DNA of 64,000 nucleotides from Phycicoccus endophyticus (GCF_011326735.1 NZ_JAANCN010000001.1:124001-188000), one strand, 5' to 3'; positions 9,334 through 18,237 are shown, counted from the stretch's first letter. Translations and numbers: made by a program. Notes: generated by a model from the letters alone, not told the origin.

Positions 9334-10083
9334 GTGCCCCGACGCGTGCGGCTCGTCCTCCTCCACGGCTCGCAGGTCAACCGCGCCGTGTGGACCCGCT
9401 ACGCGGGGCTGCTCGGTCCACACGTCGAGCTCGTGGCTCCCGACCTGCCGGCGCACGGCGCGCGCCGGGGGGAGCCGTTCACCTGGGAGGGGGCCCTCCA
9501 GGCGGTGACGACGGCCGTCGGCGAGCCCGACGGGACCCCGGTCGTCCTCGCCGGGCACAGCCTCGGGGGCTACCTCGCCCTCGCCTGGGCCGGGCGCCAT
9601 CCCCACCGGCTCGCCGGGCTCGCCCTGCTCGGGGCGTCCGCCGTGCCCACCGGCCCCGGGGCCCTCCTGTACCGCGTGCTGGCCCGCGTGGAGCACCGGC
9701 TGGGCGCGGACCGGATGGCCCGCGGGGTCGACCGCGAGCTCGCGGCGCTGCTGCCGTCCGCGGTCGCTGCCGCCGTCAAGGACGCGGGCTACGGGTTCGA
9801 CGGCATCCCGGACGCGTGGTCGGCCGTCATGCGCGAGTGCCGCCCCGAGCTGCTCACCGAGGTCACGGCGCCGGTGCTCCTCGTCAACGGCCAGCTCGAC
9901 CAGCTGCGCATCGACGCCCGTCGCTTCCGGCGGGCCGCCCGCTCGGCCCCGTGGGTGCGGGTCGTCACCGTCCCCCGGGGGCTGCACGTGTTCCCGCTGA
10001 CCCACCCGGCCGAGACGGTGGCGGCGCTGTGGGAGCTGCTCGCCTGGGCCCGCAGATTCGCGCCCGCGGCCCCGCCCGCGTGA
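9334..10083 (+). CDS. Alpha/beta hydrolase
   Basis: Alpha/beta-hydrolase fold enzyme of 249 residues, substrate unknown. It shows the oxyanion HG motif in LVLLHGSQVNRAVW, the nucleophile elbow GHSLGG (Ser near residue 78), the acid in LLVNGQLDQLRID and the catalytic His in PRGLHVFPLTHP. No signal peptide. The GTG at 9334 is preceded by GGGAGGA at 9319-9325. The stop codon at 10081-10083 directly abuts candidate ATGs of the dus gene (TGATGATG), so the two are translationally linked. Confidence 0.82.
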   Translation: MPRRVRLVLLHGSQVNRAVWTRYAGLLGPHVELVAPDLPAHGARRGEPFTWEGALQAVTTAVGEPDGTPVVLAGHSLGGYLALAWAGRHPHRLAGLALLGASAVPTGPGALLYRVLARVEHRLGADRMARGVDRELAALLPSAVAAAVKDAGYGFDGIPDAWSAVMRECRPELLTEVTAPVLLVNGQLDQLRIDARRFRRAARSAPWVRVVTVPRGLHVFPLTHPAETVAALWELLAWARRFAPAAPPA

Positions 10084-10097
10084 TGATGGTCCGCGCC

Positions 10098-11309
10098 ATG
10101 ACCCTCGCCGCCCCCTCGAACACCCCGGTGCTGCCTGCGCTGCGCCTCGGGCGCCACGTCGTGCAGTCACCGGTCGTCCTCGCGCCGATGGCGGGCATCA
10201 CCAACCGCGCCTTCCGCCGGCTGTGCCGCGAGTACGGCACCGCCGGTCTCGAGGCGGGTGGTGCGTCCGGGGCAAGCAGCCTCTACGTCGCGGAGATGGT
10301 GACCTCCCGGGCGCTCCTCGAGCGCTCGCCCGAGACGCTGCGGCTCATCTCGCACGACCCGGGGGAACACCCGCGGTCGGTGCAGCTGTACTCCGTCGAC
10401 CCGGTCACCGCGGGGCTGGCCGCCCGGATGCTCGTCTCCGAGGACCTCGCCGACCACATCGACCTCAACTTCGGCTGCCCGGTGCCGAAGGTGACGCGCA
10501 AGGGCGGGGGCGCCGCGCTGCCGTGGAAGACCGAGCTCTTCCGCGGGATCGTCGCGGCCGTCGTGCGGGAGGCCTCGGCGTCCGAGGTCCCGGTCACCGT
10601 GAAGATGCGCGTCGGCATCGACGACGAGCACCACACCTACCTCGAGGCGGGGCGGGTCGCCGAGGCCGAGGGGGCCGCCGCGGTCGCCCTCCACGGCCGC
10701 ACCGCGGCGCAGGCGTACTCGGGGCAGGCGGACTGGGAGGCGGTCGCGCGGCTCAAGGAGGCGGTGACGAGCATCCCGGTGCTCGGCAACGGCGACATCT
10801 GGTCGGCCGAGGACGCCCTCGCGATGGTCCGGCGCACCGGCTGCGACGGGGTCGTCGTCGGGCGCGGCTGCCTCGGGCGGCCGTGGCTGTTCACCGACCT
10901 CGCGGCGGCGTTCGCCGGCTCCCCGGTGCGGGTGCGCCCGGGGCTGCGTGAGGTGACGGCGGTGCTGCGCCGGCACGCCGAGTACCTCGTCGACTTCTAC
11001 GACGGCGACGAGCTGCGTGGCGCACGGGACATCCGCAAGCACATCGCGTGGTACCTCAAGGGCTTCCCGGCGGGGTCGAGCGTGCGCAGCGCGCTCGCGC
11101 TCGTCGACTCGCTCGAGGCGCTGGACCGGCTCATCGCGGGGATGGACCTCGACGCCCCCTGGCCGGGCGCGCCCGCCGAGGGGCCGCGCGGCCGGGCCGG
11201 CTCACCCCGGGTCGTCGCCCTGCCGGAGAACTGGCTGCGCAGCCGTGAGCTCGACGAGGCGCAGGCCGCCGCCGTCGCCCAGGCCGAGCTGTCCGTCTCC
11301 GGCGGCTGA
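10098..11309 (+). CDS. dusB: tRNA-dihydrouridine synthase (DusB family)
   Basis: FMN-dependent enzyme reducing uridines in the tRNA D-loop, 403 residues. The TIM-barrel signature is clear: VLAPMAGITNRAFRRLCREY, EMVTSRAL, the DLNFGCPVPKVTRKGGGAALP block with the catalytic Cys, VKMRVGID, ALHGRTAAQAYSGQADW and LGNGDIW then GVVVGRGCLGRPWLF for FMN phosphate. The C-terminal helical domain contains IRKHIAWYLKGFP. I chose ATG 10098; in-frame ATGs at 10083 and 10086 overlap the previous stop and may be used instead. It appears co-transcribed with the alpha/beta hydrolase. Confidence 0.93.
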   Translation: MTLAAPSNTPVLPALRLGRHVVQSPVVLAPMAGITNRAFRRLCREYGTAGLEAGGASGASSLYVAEMVTSRALLERSPETLRLISHDPGEHPRSVQLYSVDPVTAGLAARMLVSEDLADHIDLNFGCPVPKVTRKGGGAALPWKTELFRGIVAAVVREASASEVPVTVKMRVGIDDEHHTYLEAGRVAEAEGAAAVALHGRTAAQAYSGQADWEAVARLKEAVTSIPVLGNGDIWSAEDALAMVRRTGCDGVVVGRGCLGRPWLFTDLAAAFAGSPVRVRPGLREVTAVLRRHAEYLVDFYDGDELRGARDIRKHIAWYLKGFPAGSSVRSALALVDSLEALDRLIAGMDLDAPWPGAPAEGPRGRAGSPRVVALPENWLRSRELDEAQAAAVAQAELSVSGG

Positions 11310-11376
11310 CGCGCGCGGCGGGCGGCCCTGGCCCCGCCGCAGCACCGCTGTCGGTGGGTCGCGGCACGATGCCCCC

Positions 11377-11716
11377 ATGAGCACGTCGACGGGAACGCCG
11401 GGTGGCACCCCGCAGAAGCCCGCCGTCTTCTTCGCCGACGCAGCCGAGTTCGGGCGCTGGATCGACTCGCGCGCCGAGCGGGTCGACCAGGACGCCCGCC
11501 GCGGCCGCCTTCTGGGACGCCGCCACCCCCAGCTACCGCAAGATCGTCGTCCACTGGGTCCACGACGCCAAGCAGGAGGCCACCCGGGCCAAGCGGCTGC
11601 ACGAGCTCGTCGTCGACTCCGCGGCCGGCCGGCTGGTGAAGTTCCAGCGCTACGGCAACCCGCCCGCCTGGCTCGCCCGCGCGGCCGCGGCGGCCGCCGC
11701 GGCCCGCGGGTCGTAG
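11377..11716 (+). pseudogene. Decayed YdeI/OmdA-family gene
   Basis: From ATG 11377 the frame gives a start resembling the YdeI/OmpD-associated family (PAVFFADAAEFGRW), then jumps to a segment that normally lies further along (WIDSRAERVD). After about residue 40 the family match moves to the next frame, reading AFWDAATPSYRKIVVHWV and AKQEATRAKRLHELVVDSAAG to a stop at 11714-11716; this is the usual C-terminus of the family. The whole is ~113 codons where the family usually has near 190-200. It therefore looks like a remnant with internal deletions and a frameshift near 11490-11505. A functional short protein is unlikely. Confidence 0.7.
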
Positions 11717-11719
11717 GCT
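11714..11719 (+). promoter_or_regulatory. -10 TAGGCT of dgt
   Basis: TAGGCT lies 7 bases before the dgt GTG at 11727, so transcription would start at the start codon itself. It overlaps the stop codon of the decayed gene upstream. Confidence 0.45.
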
Positions 11720-11726
11720 CCACGGC

Positions 11727-12968
11727 GTGACGTACGCGGCGGCCGACCGGGAGCGCTGGGTCGCCGAGGACCCCGCCCTCAAGCGGTCCGACCGCGACGA
11801 GTTCGCCCGTGACCGGGCCCGGGTGCTGCACTCGGCGGCGCTGCGCCGGCTCTCGGCCAAGACCCAGGTCGTCGCGCCGTCCTCGGACGACTTCGTCCGC
11901 AACCGGCTCACCCACACCCTCGAGGTCGCCCAGATCGGGCGCGAGCTCGGGGCCGCGCTCGGCTGCAACGCCGACGTCGTCGACACCGCATGCCTCGCCC
12001 ACGACCTCGGCCACCCGCCCTTCGGGCACAACGGGGAGGCGGCCCTGGACGCCGTCGCCGCCGGCATCGGCGGCTTCGAGGGCAACGCGCAGACCCTGCG
12101 CCTGCTCACCCGGCTCGAGGCCAAGCGCACCCACCCCGACGGGCGCCCGGCGGGGCTCAACCTCACCCGCGCCAGCCTCGACGCGGCGACGAAGTACCCG
12201 TGGCACCGTGGCGGCTCGCCGACCCCGAGCACGAAGTTCGGCGTCTACGAGGACGACCTGGAGGTCTTCGCCTGGCTGCGCGCCGGAGCGCCTGCGGGTC
12301 GGCGCGCCTTCGAGGCCGAGGTCATGGACTGGGCCGACGACGTCGCCTACTGCGTCCACGACGTCGAGGACGCCGTGGCCTCCGGGTGGCTGGACCCCCG
12401 CCGGCTGCGTGACCCCGTCGACGTCGACGCCGTCCTCGAGGTCGCCGGGCGGGTCTACGAGCCGGGGCTGGGCACCGACGAGCTCGGGGCGGCGCTGGAG
12501 CGCGTCCTCGCCTCCGGTGCGGTGCCCCGCGAGCACGACGGGTCCCGGCGGGCCCTCGCGGCGCTCAAGGACATGACCTCCCGCCTCATCGGCCGCTTCG
12601 CCGTCGCCGTCGAGACGGCCACCCGCGAGGCCTACGGGGACGCCGCGCTCGGCCGCCACGAGGCCGCGCTCGTCGTCCCCGGGTCGGCCCGCGCGGAGAC
12701 GGTCGTGCTCAAGGCGGTCGCCGCCCACTTCGTCATGCTCGCCGCCGAGCGGGTGGCGGTCTACGAGGAGCAGCGGGAGGTGGTCGCGGGGCTCGTCGCC
12801 GCCTACACCGACGACCCCTCGCGGCTCGACCCCGACGTGCGGGCCGACCACGCCGCCGCTCGTGACGACGCCGCCGCGCTGCGGGTCGTCGTCGACCAGG
12901 TCGCCTCGCTCACCGACGTCCGGGCCCACGCCCTGCACCGGCGCTGGTCCCTCCGGCCCGCGCGCTGA
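11727..12968 (+). CDS. dgt: Deoxyguanosinetriphosphate triphosphohydrolase-like protein
   Basis: HD-domain dNTPase that cleaves dGTP or other dNTPs to the nucleoside and triphosphate, 413 residues. The metal site is intact: H in NRLTHTLEVAQIG, the HD pair in CLAHDLGHPPFGHNGE, and the later D in MDWADDVAYCVHDVEDA. Start is the GTG at 11727, with a TAGGCT hexamer 7 bases upstream and no ribosome-binding site, indicating a leaderless message. dnaG follows 43 bases later; dgt-dnaG adjacency is a common actinobacterial arrangement joining nucleotide pool control and primer synthesis. Confidence 0.95.
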   Translation: MTYAAADRERWVAEDPALKRSDRDEFARDRARVLHSAALRRLSAKTQVVAPSSDDFVRNRLTHTLEVAQIGRELGAALGCNADVVDTACLAHDLGHPPFGHNGEAALDAVAAGIGGFEGNAQTLRLLTRLEAKRTHPDGRPAGLNLTRASLDAATKYPWHRGGSPTPSTKFGVYEDDLEVFAWLRAGAPAGRRAFEAEVMDWADDVAYCVHDVEDAVASGWLDPRRLRDPVDVDAVLEVAGRVYEPGLGTDELGAALERVLASGAVPREHDGSRRALAALKDMTSRLIGRFAVAVETATREAYGDAALGRHEAALVVPGSARAETVVLKAVAAHFVMLAAERVAVYEEQREVVAGLVAAYTDDPSRLDPDVRADHAAARDDAAALRVVVDQVASLTDVRAHALHRRWSLRPAR

Positions 12969-13011
12969 CGGCCGCACGACCTAGACTCTCGCCACGACGG
13001 AGGGAGGTCGG

Positions 13012-14949
13012 GTGCCGGGTCTGATCAGGTCCGAGGACATCGCCACGGTCAAGGAGCGCTCCTCGATCGAGGACGTCGTCCGCGACCACGTGACGCTGCG
13101 CCCGGCCGGCGTCGGCTCGCTCAAGGGCCTGTGCCCGTTCCACGACGAGAAGACCCCGAGCTTCACCATCCGCCCGGCCGTCGGTAGCTACCACTGCTTC
13201 GGCTGCGGCGAGGGCGGCGACGTCATCAGCTTCGTCCAGAAGGTCGAGCACCTCACCTTCACCGAGGCCGTCGAGCGGCTCGCCGCCAAGGCGGGCATGG
13301 AGCTGCGCTACGAGGAGGGCGGCGGCCCGCGCGAGGGCGGGGTGTCCCTGGGCCGGCGCTCCCGGCTCGTCGAGGCCCACCGGGTCGCCGAGGAGTACTA
13401 CACGGCGACCCTCCTGGACCGCACCCGCGGGGACGCCCGGGTGGGCCGGGACTTCCTGCGCGAGCGGGGCTTCGACTCCGCGGCGGTCGAGCGCTTCGGG
13501 GTGGGTTTCGCCCCGGCCGACGGCGACGCGCTGACCCGGCACCTGCTCGAGCGTGGGTTCACCGACGACGAGCTGACCACCGGTGGCCTCACCGGCCGCG
13601 GCAGCCGGGGCCTCTACGACCGCTTCCGGGGGCGGCTGGTGTGGCCCATCCGCGACACGACCGGCGACACCGTCGGGTTCGGCGCCCGCCGGCTCTTCGA
13701 GCAGGACCGGATCGCCGCGAAGTACCTCAACACCTCCGAGACGCCGATCTACAAGAAGGCCCACGTGCTCTACGGCCTCGACCTGGCCAAGAAGGCGATC
13801 GCCGGCGACCGACGCGCGGTCGTCGTCGAGGGCTACACCGACGTCATGGCGGCCCACCTCTCCGGCGTCGAGGGGGCCGTGGCCACCTGCGGGACGGCGT
13901 TCGGTGTCGAGCACATCAAGATCCTCAGGCGGATCATGCGCGACGAGGCCGACCTCGCACCGGCCCGGGTCGTCTTCACCTTCGACGGCGACGCCGCCGG
14001 GCAGAAGGCCGCGATGAAGGCGTTCGGCGAGGACCAGCGCTGGGCCGCGCAGTCCTTCGTCGCCGTCGCTCCCGACGGTATGGACCCCTGCGAGCTGCGG
14101 CTGGCCAGGGGCGACGCGGCCGTCGCCGCGCTCGTCGACGACGCCGTCCCGATGTTCGAGTTCGCCGTGCGCACGACCATCGCGCGCTTCGACCTGGAGA
14201 CCGCCGAGGGGCGCGTGCAGGCGATGAAGGCCGTCGCGCCGATCATCGGCTCCATCCGCGACCAGAGCCTGCGCCCGGAGTACACCCGCACGGTCTCGGG
14301 GTGGCTCGGCCTCGAGGTCGAGCAGCTCGCGGAGGCCGTGCGGCGGGCGCCGAAGCTCGCACCCCCCGGCGAGCACGAGCGTCGGGCGACCGGCACCGAC
14401 GAGGTGCCCGAGCCGGACCCGGGGGAGGCCGGGACCGCGGTGCCGCGCCCGGACCTGCGCGACCCCGTCGTCGCCGCCGAGCGCCAGCTGCTCCAGGCGC
14501 TCATCCAGCACCCGGGGCGGTTCCCGGACTCCACGCTCGACACCCTGGAGCCCGACGTGCTCACCGCGCCGGCGCACCGGGCGGTGCTCGACGGCATCCG
14601 GATCGCCGCGACCGGCGGCCACCGGGCCGGGTCGACCGCGGCGTGGGTGGCGGCCGTGGGGGAGGCGGCACCGGTCGCGGTCAAGCCGCTCGTCGCCGAG
14701 CTGTCGGTCGCGCCGCTGCCCGTGCGCTACGACCCCTCGACCGGCCTGCCCCCGCAGCGTTACCTCGACAGCCTCGTCGTCGGCGTGCGCGACGCGCACC
14801 TCGGGCGGCGGATCGCCGACGCCATGGCCTCGCTGCGCCGCGTCGAGAACGACCCGGGGTCGGCCCGGGAGGCCGTACACGAGCACCGCACGACCCTGCA
14901 GGCGCTCGAGATCGAACGCGTGCGGCTGCGGCAGGCGGCGACGACATGA
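13012..14949 (+). CDS. dnaG: DNA primase
   Basis: RNA primer synthase of the replisome, 645 residues. The N-terminal zinc-binding domain reads CPFHDEKTPSFTI then YHCFGCGEGGDVISF, giving the CHC2 zinc site. The catalytic core follows, with the TOPRIM elements VVEGYTDVMAAH (Glu) and FTFDGDAAGQKA (acidic pair). The C-terminal third is the DnaB-interacting helical region. Start is the GTG at 13012 preceded by GGAGGGAGG at 12998-13006; a TAGACT hexamer at 12982-12987 is a likely -10. Its stop overlaps the next gene by four bases. Confidence 0.96.
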   Translation: MPGLIRSEDIATVKERSSIEDVVRDHVTLRPAGVGSLKGLCPFHDEKTPSFTIRPAVGSYHCFGCGEGGDVISFVQKVEHLTFTEAVERLAAKAGMELRYEEGGGPREGGVSLGRRSRLVEAHRVAEEYYTATLLDRTRGDARVGRDFLRERGFDSAAVERFGVGFAPADGDALTRHLLERGFTDDELTTGGLTGRGSRGLYDRFRGRLVWPIRDTTGDTVGFGARRLFEQDRIAAKYLNTSETPIYKKAHVLYGLDLAKKAIAGDRRAVVVEGYTDVMAAHLSGVEGAVATCGTAFGVEHIKILRRIMRDEADLAPARVVFTFDGDAAGQKAAMKAFGEDQRWAAQSFVAVAPDGMDPCELRLARGDAAVAALVDDAVPMFEFAVRTTIARFDLETAEGRVQAMKAVAPIIGSIRDQSLRPEYTRTVSGWLGLEVEQLAEAVRRAPKLAPPGEHERRATGTDEVPEPDPGEAGTAVPRPDLRDPVVAAERQLLQALIQHPGRFPDSTLDTLEPDVLTAPAHRAVLDGIRIAATGGHRAGSTAAWVAAVGEAAPVAVKPLVAELSVAPLPVRYDPSTGLPPQRYLDSLVVGVRDAHLGRRIADAMASLRRVENDPGSAREAVHEHRTTLQALEIERVRLRQAATT

Positions 14950-15476
14950 GGCTGCTCTGGACCGGGCTGCGTCGCCCCGCGGTGCCGGGCCCGGTCGTGG
15001 CGGCCATCGGCCCGAGCGCCGGTGAGCGGCTGCTGGCCTGGGGGGCGGCCGCCGACGGGCGCGTCGTCGTCGCCGGGCGGCACGCGCTGCACGCGGTGGC
15101 TCCCGGGCCGGACGACGGGCTGGCCCTGGTGCTCTCGCGACCATGGCACCTCGTCGACGCGGGCACCATGAGTGCCGAGGGGCGTCTCGAGGTCACCTGG
15201 GTCGACGGCGAGGCGCCGCTGCGGGTCACCCTCGAGACCGCCGGCTCCCTCCCGGAGACGTTGCGCGAGCGGGTCCAGGCCTCCGTCGTGCTCACCGAGG
15301 CGCTCGACCTCGGGGTGCGCCGCACGGCACGGGTCGTCGTGCGGCGCGACCTCGCCTCGGGCGCCCTGCTCAGCCAGGCCGTGCTCGGCCCGGGGGTGCG
15401 CTCGAGCGACCCGGGCGTCGCCGAGCAGGTGCGCGCCGGCCTCCGGCGGGTCCGCGAGGAGGTCGGGCTCGAGTGA
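14946..15476 (+). CDS. Conserved hypothetical protein downstream of dnaG
   Basis: Protein of 176 residues that overlaps the dnaG stop (ATGA). It begins MRLLWTGLRRPAVPGPVVAA and looks like a compact beta-rich soluble protein (GERLLAWGAAADGRVVVAG, RPWHLVDAGTMSAEGRLEVTW). There is no signal peptide, metal motif or known catalytic signature. Similar small proteins sit right after dnaG in many actinobacteria, but I know of no function. Translation is coupled to dnaG, which may tie it to replication. Confidence 0.75.
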   Translation: MRLLWTGLRRPAVPGPVVAAIGPSAGERLLAWGAAADGRVVVAGRHALHAVAPGPDDGLALVLSRPWHLVDAGTMSAEGRLEVTWVDGEAPLRVTLETAGSLPETLRERVQASVVLTEALDLGVRRTARVVVRRDLASGALLSQAVLGPGVRSSDPGVAEQVRAGLRRVREEVGLE

Positions 15477-15555
15477 CCCCTCGGGCCCGATTTCTGCCCA
15501 GCCCCGCGGGGTTGGTATCGTGGCTGCGCCGCTGCGGCGATCCCGCGGCGGCCCT

Positions 15556-15628
15556 TCCCCTGTAGCTCAACTGGCAGAGCATTCGGCTGTTAACCGGAGG
15601 GTTGTTGGTTCGAGTCCAACCGGGGGAG
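15556..15628 (+). tRNA. tRNA-Asn (GTT)
   Basis: Complete 73-base cloverleaf. The acceptor stem TCCCCTG pairs with CGGGGGA, followed by discriminator G; the D-arm has GCTC/GAGC, the anticodon loop CTGTTAA has GTT at 15589-15591, and the T-arm has GGTTCGAGTCC. CCA is not encoded. A long perfect hairpin follows six bases later. Confidence 0.97.
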
Positions 15629-15633
15629 CGGAT

Positions 15634-15675
15634 CGAAGGGCCCCTGAGCTGCGCACGCGGCTCAGGGGCCCTTCG
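15634..15675. terminator. Strong bidirectional terminator between tRNA-Asn and gluD
   Basis: Perfect 16-base inverted repeat, left arm CGAAGGGCCCCTGAGC at 15634-15649 and right arm at 15660-15675, with a 10-base loop. It lies between tRNA-Asn (rightward) and gluD (leftward), so it can end transcription from both sides. Confidence 0.85.
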
Positions 15676-15714
15676 CTCGTGCCCGCGACGCCCGTACCGC
15701 CCGGCCGGGGCTGT

Positions 15715-16656
15715 TCACTCGACGGGCTCGGCCGGTGTCTGCACGGGGTTCCCTGCGACGCTCGAGCTCGCGACCGCGCCGGTCCCGCCAGCGGCGCTCG
15801 GCATGGTGGTGGTCGTCGCCCCGACGACGGCGCGGCGGCGGCGCTTCATCCGGCCCTCGACGTAGCCCGCCACCTTGGTCAACGAGTAGTTGATGACGAT
15901 GTAGATCACCGCGACGACGAGGTAGGCGGGGACAGTGTTGGCGTAGGCCGAGCCGAGGGTCTTCCCGCCCTGGGTGAGCAGCTCGGGATAGAGCACCACG
16001 GTGCCGAGCGCGGTGTCCTTGAGGACGACGACGAGCTGGCCGATGAGGGCCGGCAGCATGGCCCGCAGCGCCTGCGGCAGCTGGACGATCCGCAGTGTCT
16101 GGCCAGGGCTGAGCCCGATCGAGAGCCCCGCCTCCGACTGTCCCTTGGGCAGGGAGTGGACCCCGGAGCGGACGAGCTCGGCGATGACCGACCCGTTGTA
16201 GAGCGTGAGGCCGACGACGACCGCGGCGAGGGGGGCGTAGTCGCTGGGCAGCCAGCTGGCCGTCGCGAAGAAGCCGAAGAAGAAGAAGACCATCATGAGC
16301 AGGACGGGCACGGCGCGGAAGAACTCCACGACGGCCCCGCTGGCCCACCGCACCCAGGCCAGGTGCGAGAGGCGGCCCATCCCGAAGGCGAGGCCGTACA
16401 CGCCTGCGAGGACCATCGAGACCAACGCCGCCTTGATGGTCGCCCACAGGCCCGGGAGGATGTAGGCCGTCCAGACGTCCGCCTCGGTGACGTAGGGGCT
16501 CCACAGGTACCCCTCGAGCTGGTTTGCCTCCTTCATCCTCCCGTAGACGACCCACGCGGTGAGCGCGACGAGGACGAGCCCGACGCCGGTGAGGATGTTG
16601 TGGCGCAGGCGGGCCCGCGGCCCTGGTGCGTCGAACAGGACGCTCTCGGTGCTCAT
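15715..16656 (-). CDS. gluD: Glutamate-type ABC transporter permease GluD
   Basis: Second membrane subunit of a polar amino acid (HAAT) importer, 313 residues. Start ATG 16656 overlaps gluC by four bases. A first span sits near residues 20-40, then an extracytoplasmic segment, then the permease core with the EAA-loop LSIGLSPGQTLRIVQLPQALR that contacts the ATPase. The last ~45 residues are a basic then Ala/Thr/Val-rich tail (RMKRRRRAVVG). Compared with GluC it has an extra N-terminal ~60 residues, as is usual for the second permease of this family. Confidence 0.9.
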   Translation of the reverse strand: MSTESVLFDAPGPRARLRHNILTGVGLVLVALTAWVVYGRMKEANQLEGYLWSPYVTEADVWTAYILPGLWATIKAALVSMVLAGVYGLAFGMGRLSHLAWVRWASGAVVEFFRAVPVLLMMVFFFFGFFATASWLPSDYAPLAAVVVGLTLYNGSVIAELVRSGVHSLPKGQSEAGLSIGLSPGQTLRIVQLPQALRAMLPALIGQLVVVLKDTALGTVVLYPELLTQGGKTLGSAYANTVPAYLVVAVIYIVINYSLTKVAGYVEGRMKRRRRAVVGATTTTMPSAAGGTGAVASSSVAGNPVQTPAEPVE

Positions 16657-17321
16657 CGCTGCACCGCCAGCCGGCGCGAGTAGTGGGTGATCGCGATCCC
16701 CAGCGGCAGGGTGAGGATGACGAAGCCCAGCGCGAAGAGGAGGAACGTCGGCAGGCTTGCTCCCTCGTTCTCGGTGACCTCGGCGAGCGTGCCGGCCGAC
16801 TCGGCCGTCCCGAGGATGACCGCGGCCACCGTCGTGTTCTTGATGAGCGCGATGAGCGTCGAGCCCAGGGGCGCGATGGCGCCACGGAACGCCTGGGGCA
16901 GGAGGACCTCGCGCATCGACTGCCCGAAGGTCAGCCCGATCGAGCGGGCTGCCTCGGCCTGCCCGGCCGGGATGGTGTTGACGCCGCTGCGGACCGCCTC
17001 GCAGACGAAGGCCGCGTGGTAGACCGACAGCATGACCACGGCCCACCAGTAGGCGTTGCGGGAGGCGCTCTCCGAGAACGGCAGGTGGAGGATGTAGGTG
17101 AGGCCGAGGATGCTGAAGACCATGAGCAGCGTCAGCGGGGTGTTGCGCACGATGTTGACGTACAGCGAGCCGAGCAGCCGTAGCACGCCGACGGGCGAGA
17201 CCCGGAAGACGGCGACGACCGTCCCGAGGACGAGCGCGCCGACCGCCGAGAGCGCAGAGAGCTGGATGGTCACCCAGAAGGCGCCGATCACGTCGTAGTT
17301 GCGGAGGATGTCGACCATCAC
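16653..17321 (-). CDS. gluC: Glutamate-type ABC transporter permease GluC
   Basis: First membrane subunit of the amino acid importer, 222 residues with about five spans. It shows the family hallmarks YVNIVRNTPLTLLMV and the EAA-loop RSIGLTFGQSMREVLLPQAFR. Starts MMVDILRNYDVIGAF at 17321; the second ATG at 17318 is equally possible. It lies 85 bases after gluB, and that gap holds a long stem-loop, and it overlaps gluD. It probably forms a heterodimer with GluD. Confidence 0.9.
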   Translation of the reverse strand: MMVDILRNYDVIGAFWVTIQLSALSAVGALVLGTVVAVFRVSPVGVLRLLGSLYVNIVRNTPLTLLMVFSILGLTYILHLPFSESASRNAYWWAVVMLSVYHAAFVCEAVRSGVNTIPAGQAEAARSIGLTFGQSMREVLLPQAFRGAIAPLGSTLIALIKNTTVAAVILGTAESAGTLAEVTENEGASLPTFLLFALGFVILTLPLGIAITHYSRRLAVQR

Positions 17322-17353
17322 CTCACCTCTCGGTCGGGGCCGGGTCCGGTCGC

Positions 17354-17389
17354 GGTGACACCGCCCACCCGGGGGTGGGCGGCGTCACC
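17354..17389 (-). promoter_or_regulatory. Stem-loop between gluB and gluC
   Basis: GGTGAC-A-CCGCCCACC pairs with GGTGGGCGG-C-GTCACC: 15 paired bases interrupted by one A-C mismatch, loop of four. It starts 17 bases after the gluB stop. It could act as a partial terminator or 3-prime mRNA stabiliser, giving more binding protein than permease. Confidence 0.7.
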
Positions 17390-17406
17390 GGCGACGGGTC
17401 GAAGGG

Positions 17407-18237
17407 TCAGGAGCAGGCGTCCGGGGTGGGCGGGTTGCCCGCCGGCGGCTCGTAGCCCGCAGGCCCGAGGTTGTCGTCGACGATGGTCTGCCAGTCGCCG
17501 TCGTCGATCATCTTGGTGATCGCGTCGGTCACCTGCTGGCACAGCTCGGTGTCGCCCTTCTTCAGACCGATGCCGTAGCGCTCCTCGGAGAACGGCGCGC
17601 CGACGACCTTGAGCTTGCCCTCGTACTGGTCCTGCGCGGCGTAGCCGGCGAGGATGGTGTCGTCCGTGGTCAGCGCGTCGATGGCGCCGGAGACGAGAGC
17701 GGCGACGCACTCGGAGTAGGTGCCGAACTCCTGGAGGTTGACCCCGGGCACCTCCTCGCTGACGTTCTGGGCCGACGTCGATCCGGTGACCGAGCACAGC
17801 TTCTTGCCCTCGAGGCTGTCCGGCCCGGTGATCGAGTCGTCGTCGGAGCGCACGAGGAGGTCCTGGCCGGCGACGAAGTACGGCCCGGCGAAGGAGACGC
17901 TCTCCTTGCGCTCGTCGGTGATCGAGTACGTCGCGACGACGAGGTCGACCTGGCCGGTGGAGATCAGCGTCTCGCGCTGGGAGCTCGGCGCCTGCACCCA
18001 CTCGATGTCGCTCTCGTCGTGGCCGAGCTCGCCGGCGACGTAGGTCGCGACGTCGACGTCCATGCCGGTGTAGTCGTTGCCCTGCTTCAGGCCCAGGCCC
18101 GGCTGGTCGAACTTGATGCCGATCTTGATGCCGTCGCCGCCACTCCCGCCGTCGCCACTGTCGTCGGAGCCGCAGGCGCTCGCGGTGAGCGCGAGGGCCG
18201 CCGCGGTGGCGACGAGCCCGATCCGGGTGCTCTTCAT
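17407..18237 (-). CDS. gluB: Glutamate-type substrate-binding lipoprotein GluB
   Basis: Extracytoplasmic solute-binding protein (SBP family 3) of the amino acid importer, 276 residues. The signal MKSTRIGLVATAAALALTAS is followed by a Cys (TASACGSDD) and a Gly/Asp/Ser linker, so it is a lipoprotein. Family motifs include YTGMDVDVATYVAGELG, WVQAPSSQRE, DLVVATYSITDERKESVSFAGPYF and the late GIGLKKGDTELCQQVTDAI. Glutamate is inferred from likeness to the corynebacterial GluABCD system; other acidic amino acids or glutamine are possible. Confidence 0.88.
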   Translation of the reverse strand: MKSTRIGLVATAAALALTASACGSDDSGDGGSGGDGIKIGIKFDQPGLGLKQGNDYTGMDVDVATYVAGELGHDESDIEWVQAPSSQRETLISTGQVDLVVATYSITDERKESVSFAGPYFVAGQDLLVRSDDDSITGPDSLEGKKLCSVTGSTSAQNVSEEVPGVNLQEFGTYSECVAALVSGAIDALTTDDTILAGYAAQDQYEGKLKVVGAPFSEERYGIGLKKGDTELCQQVTDAITKMIDDGDWQTIVDDNLGPAGYEPPAGNPPTPDACS

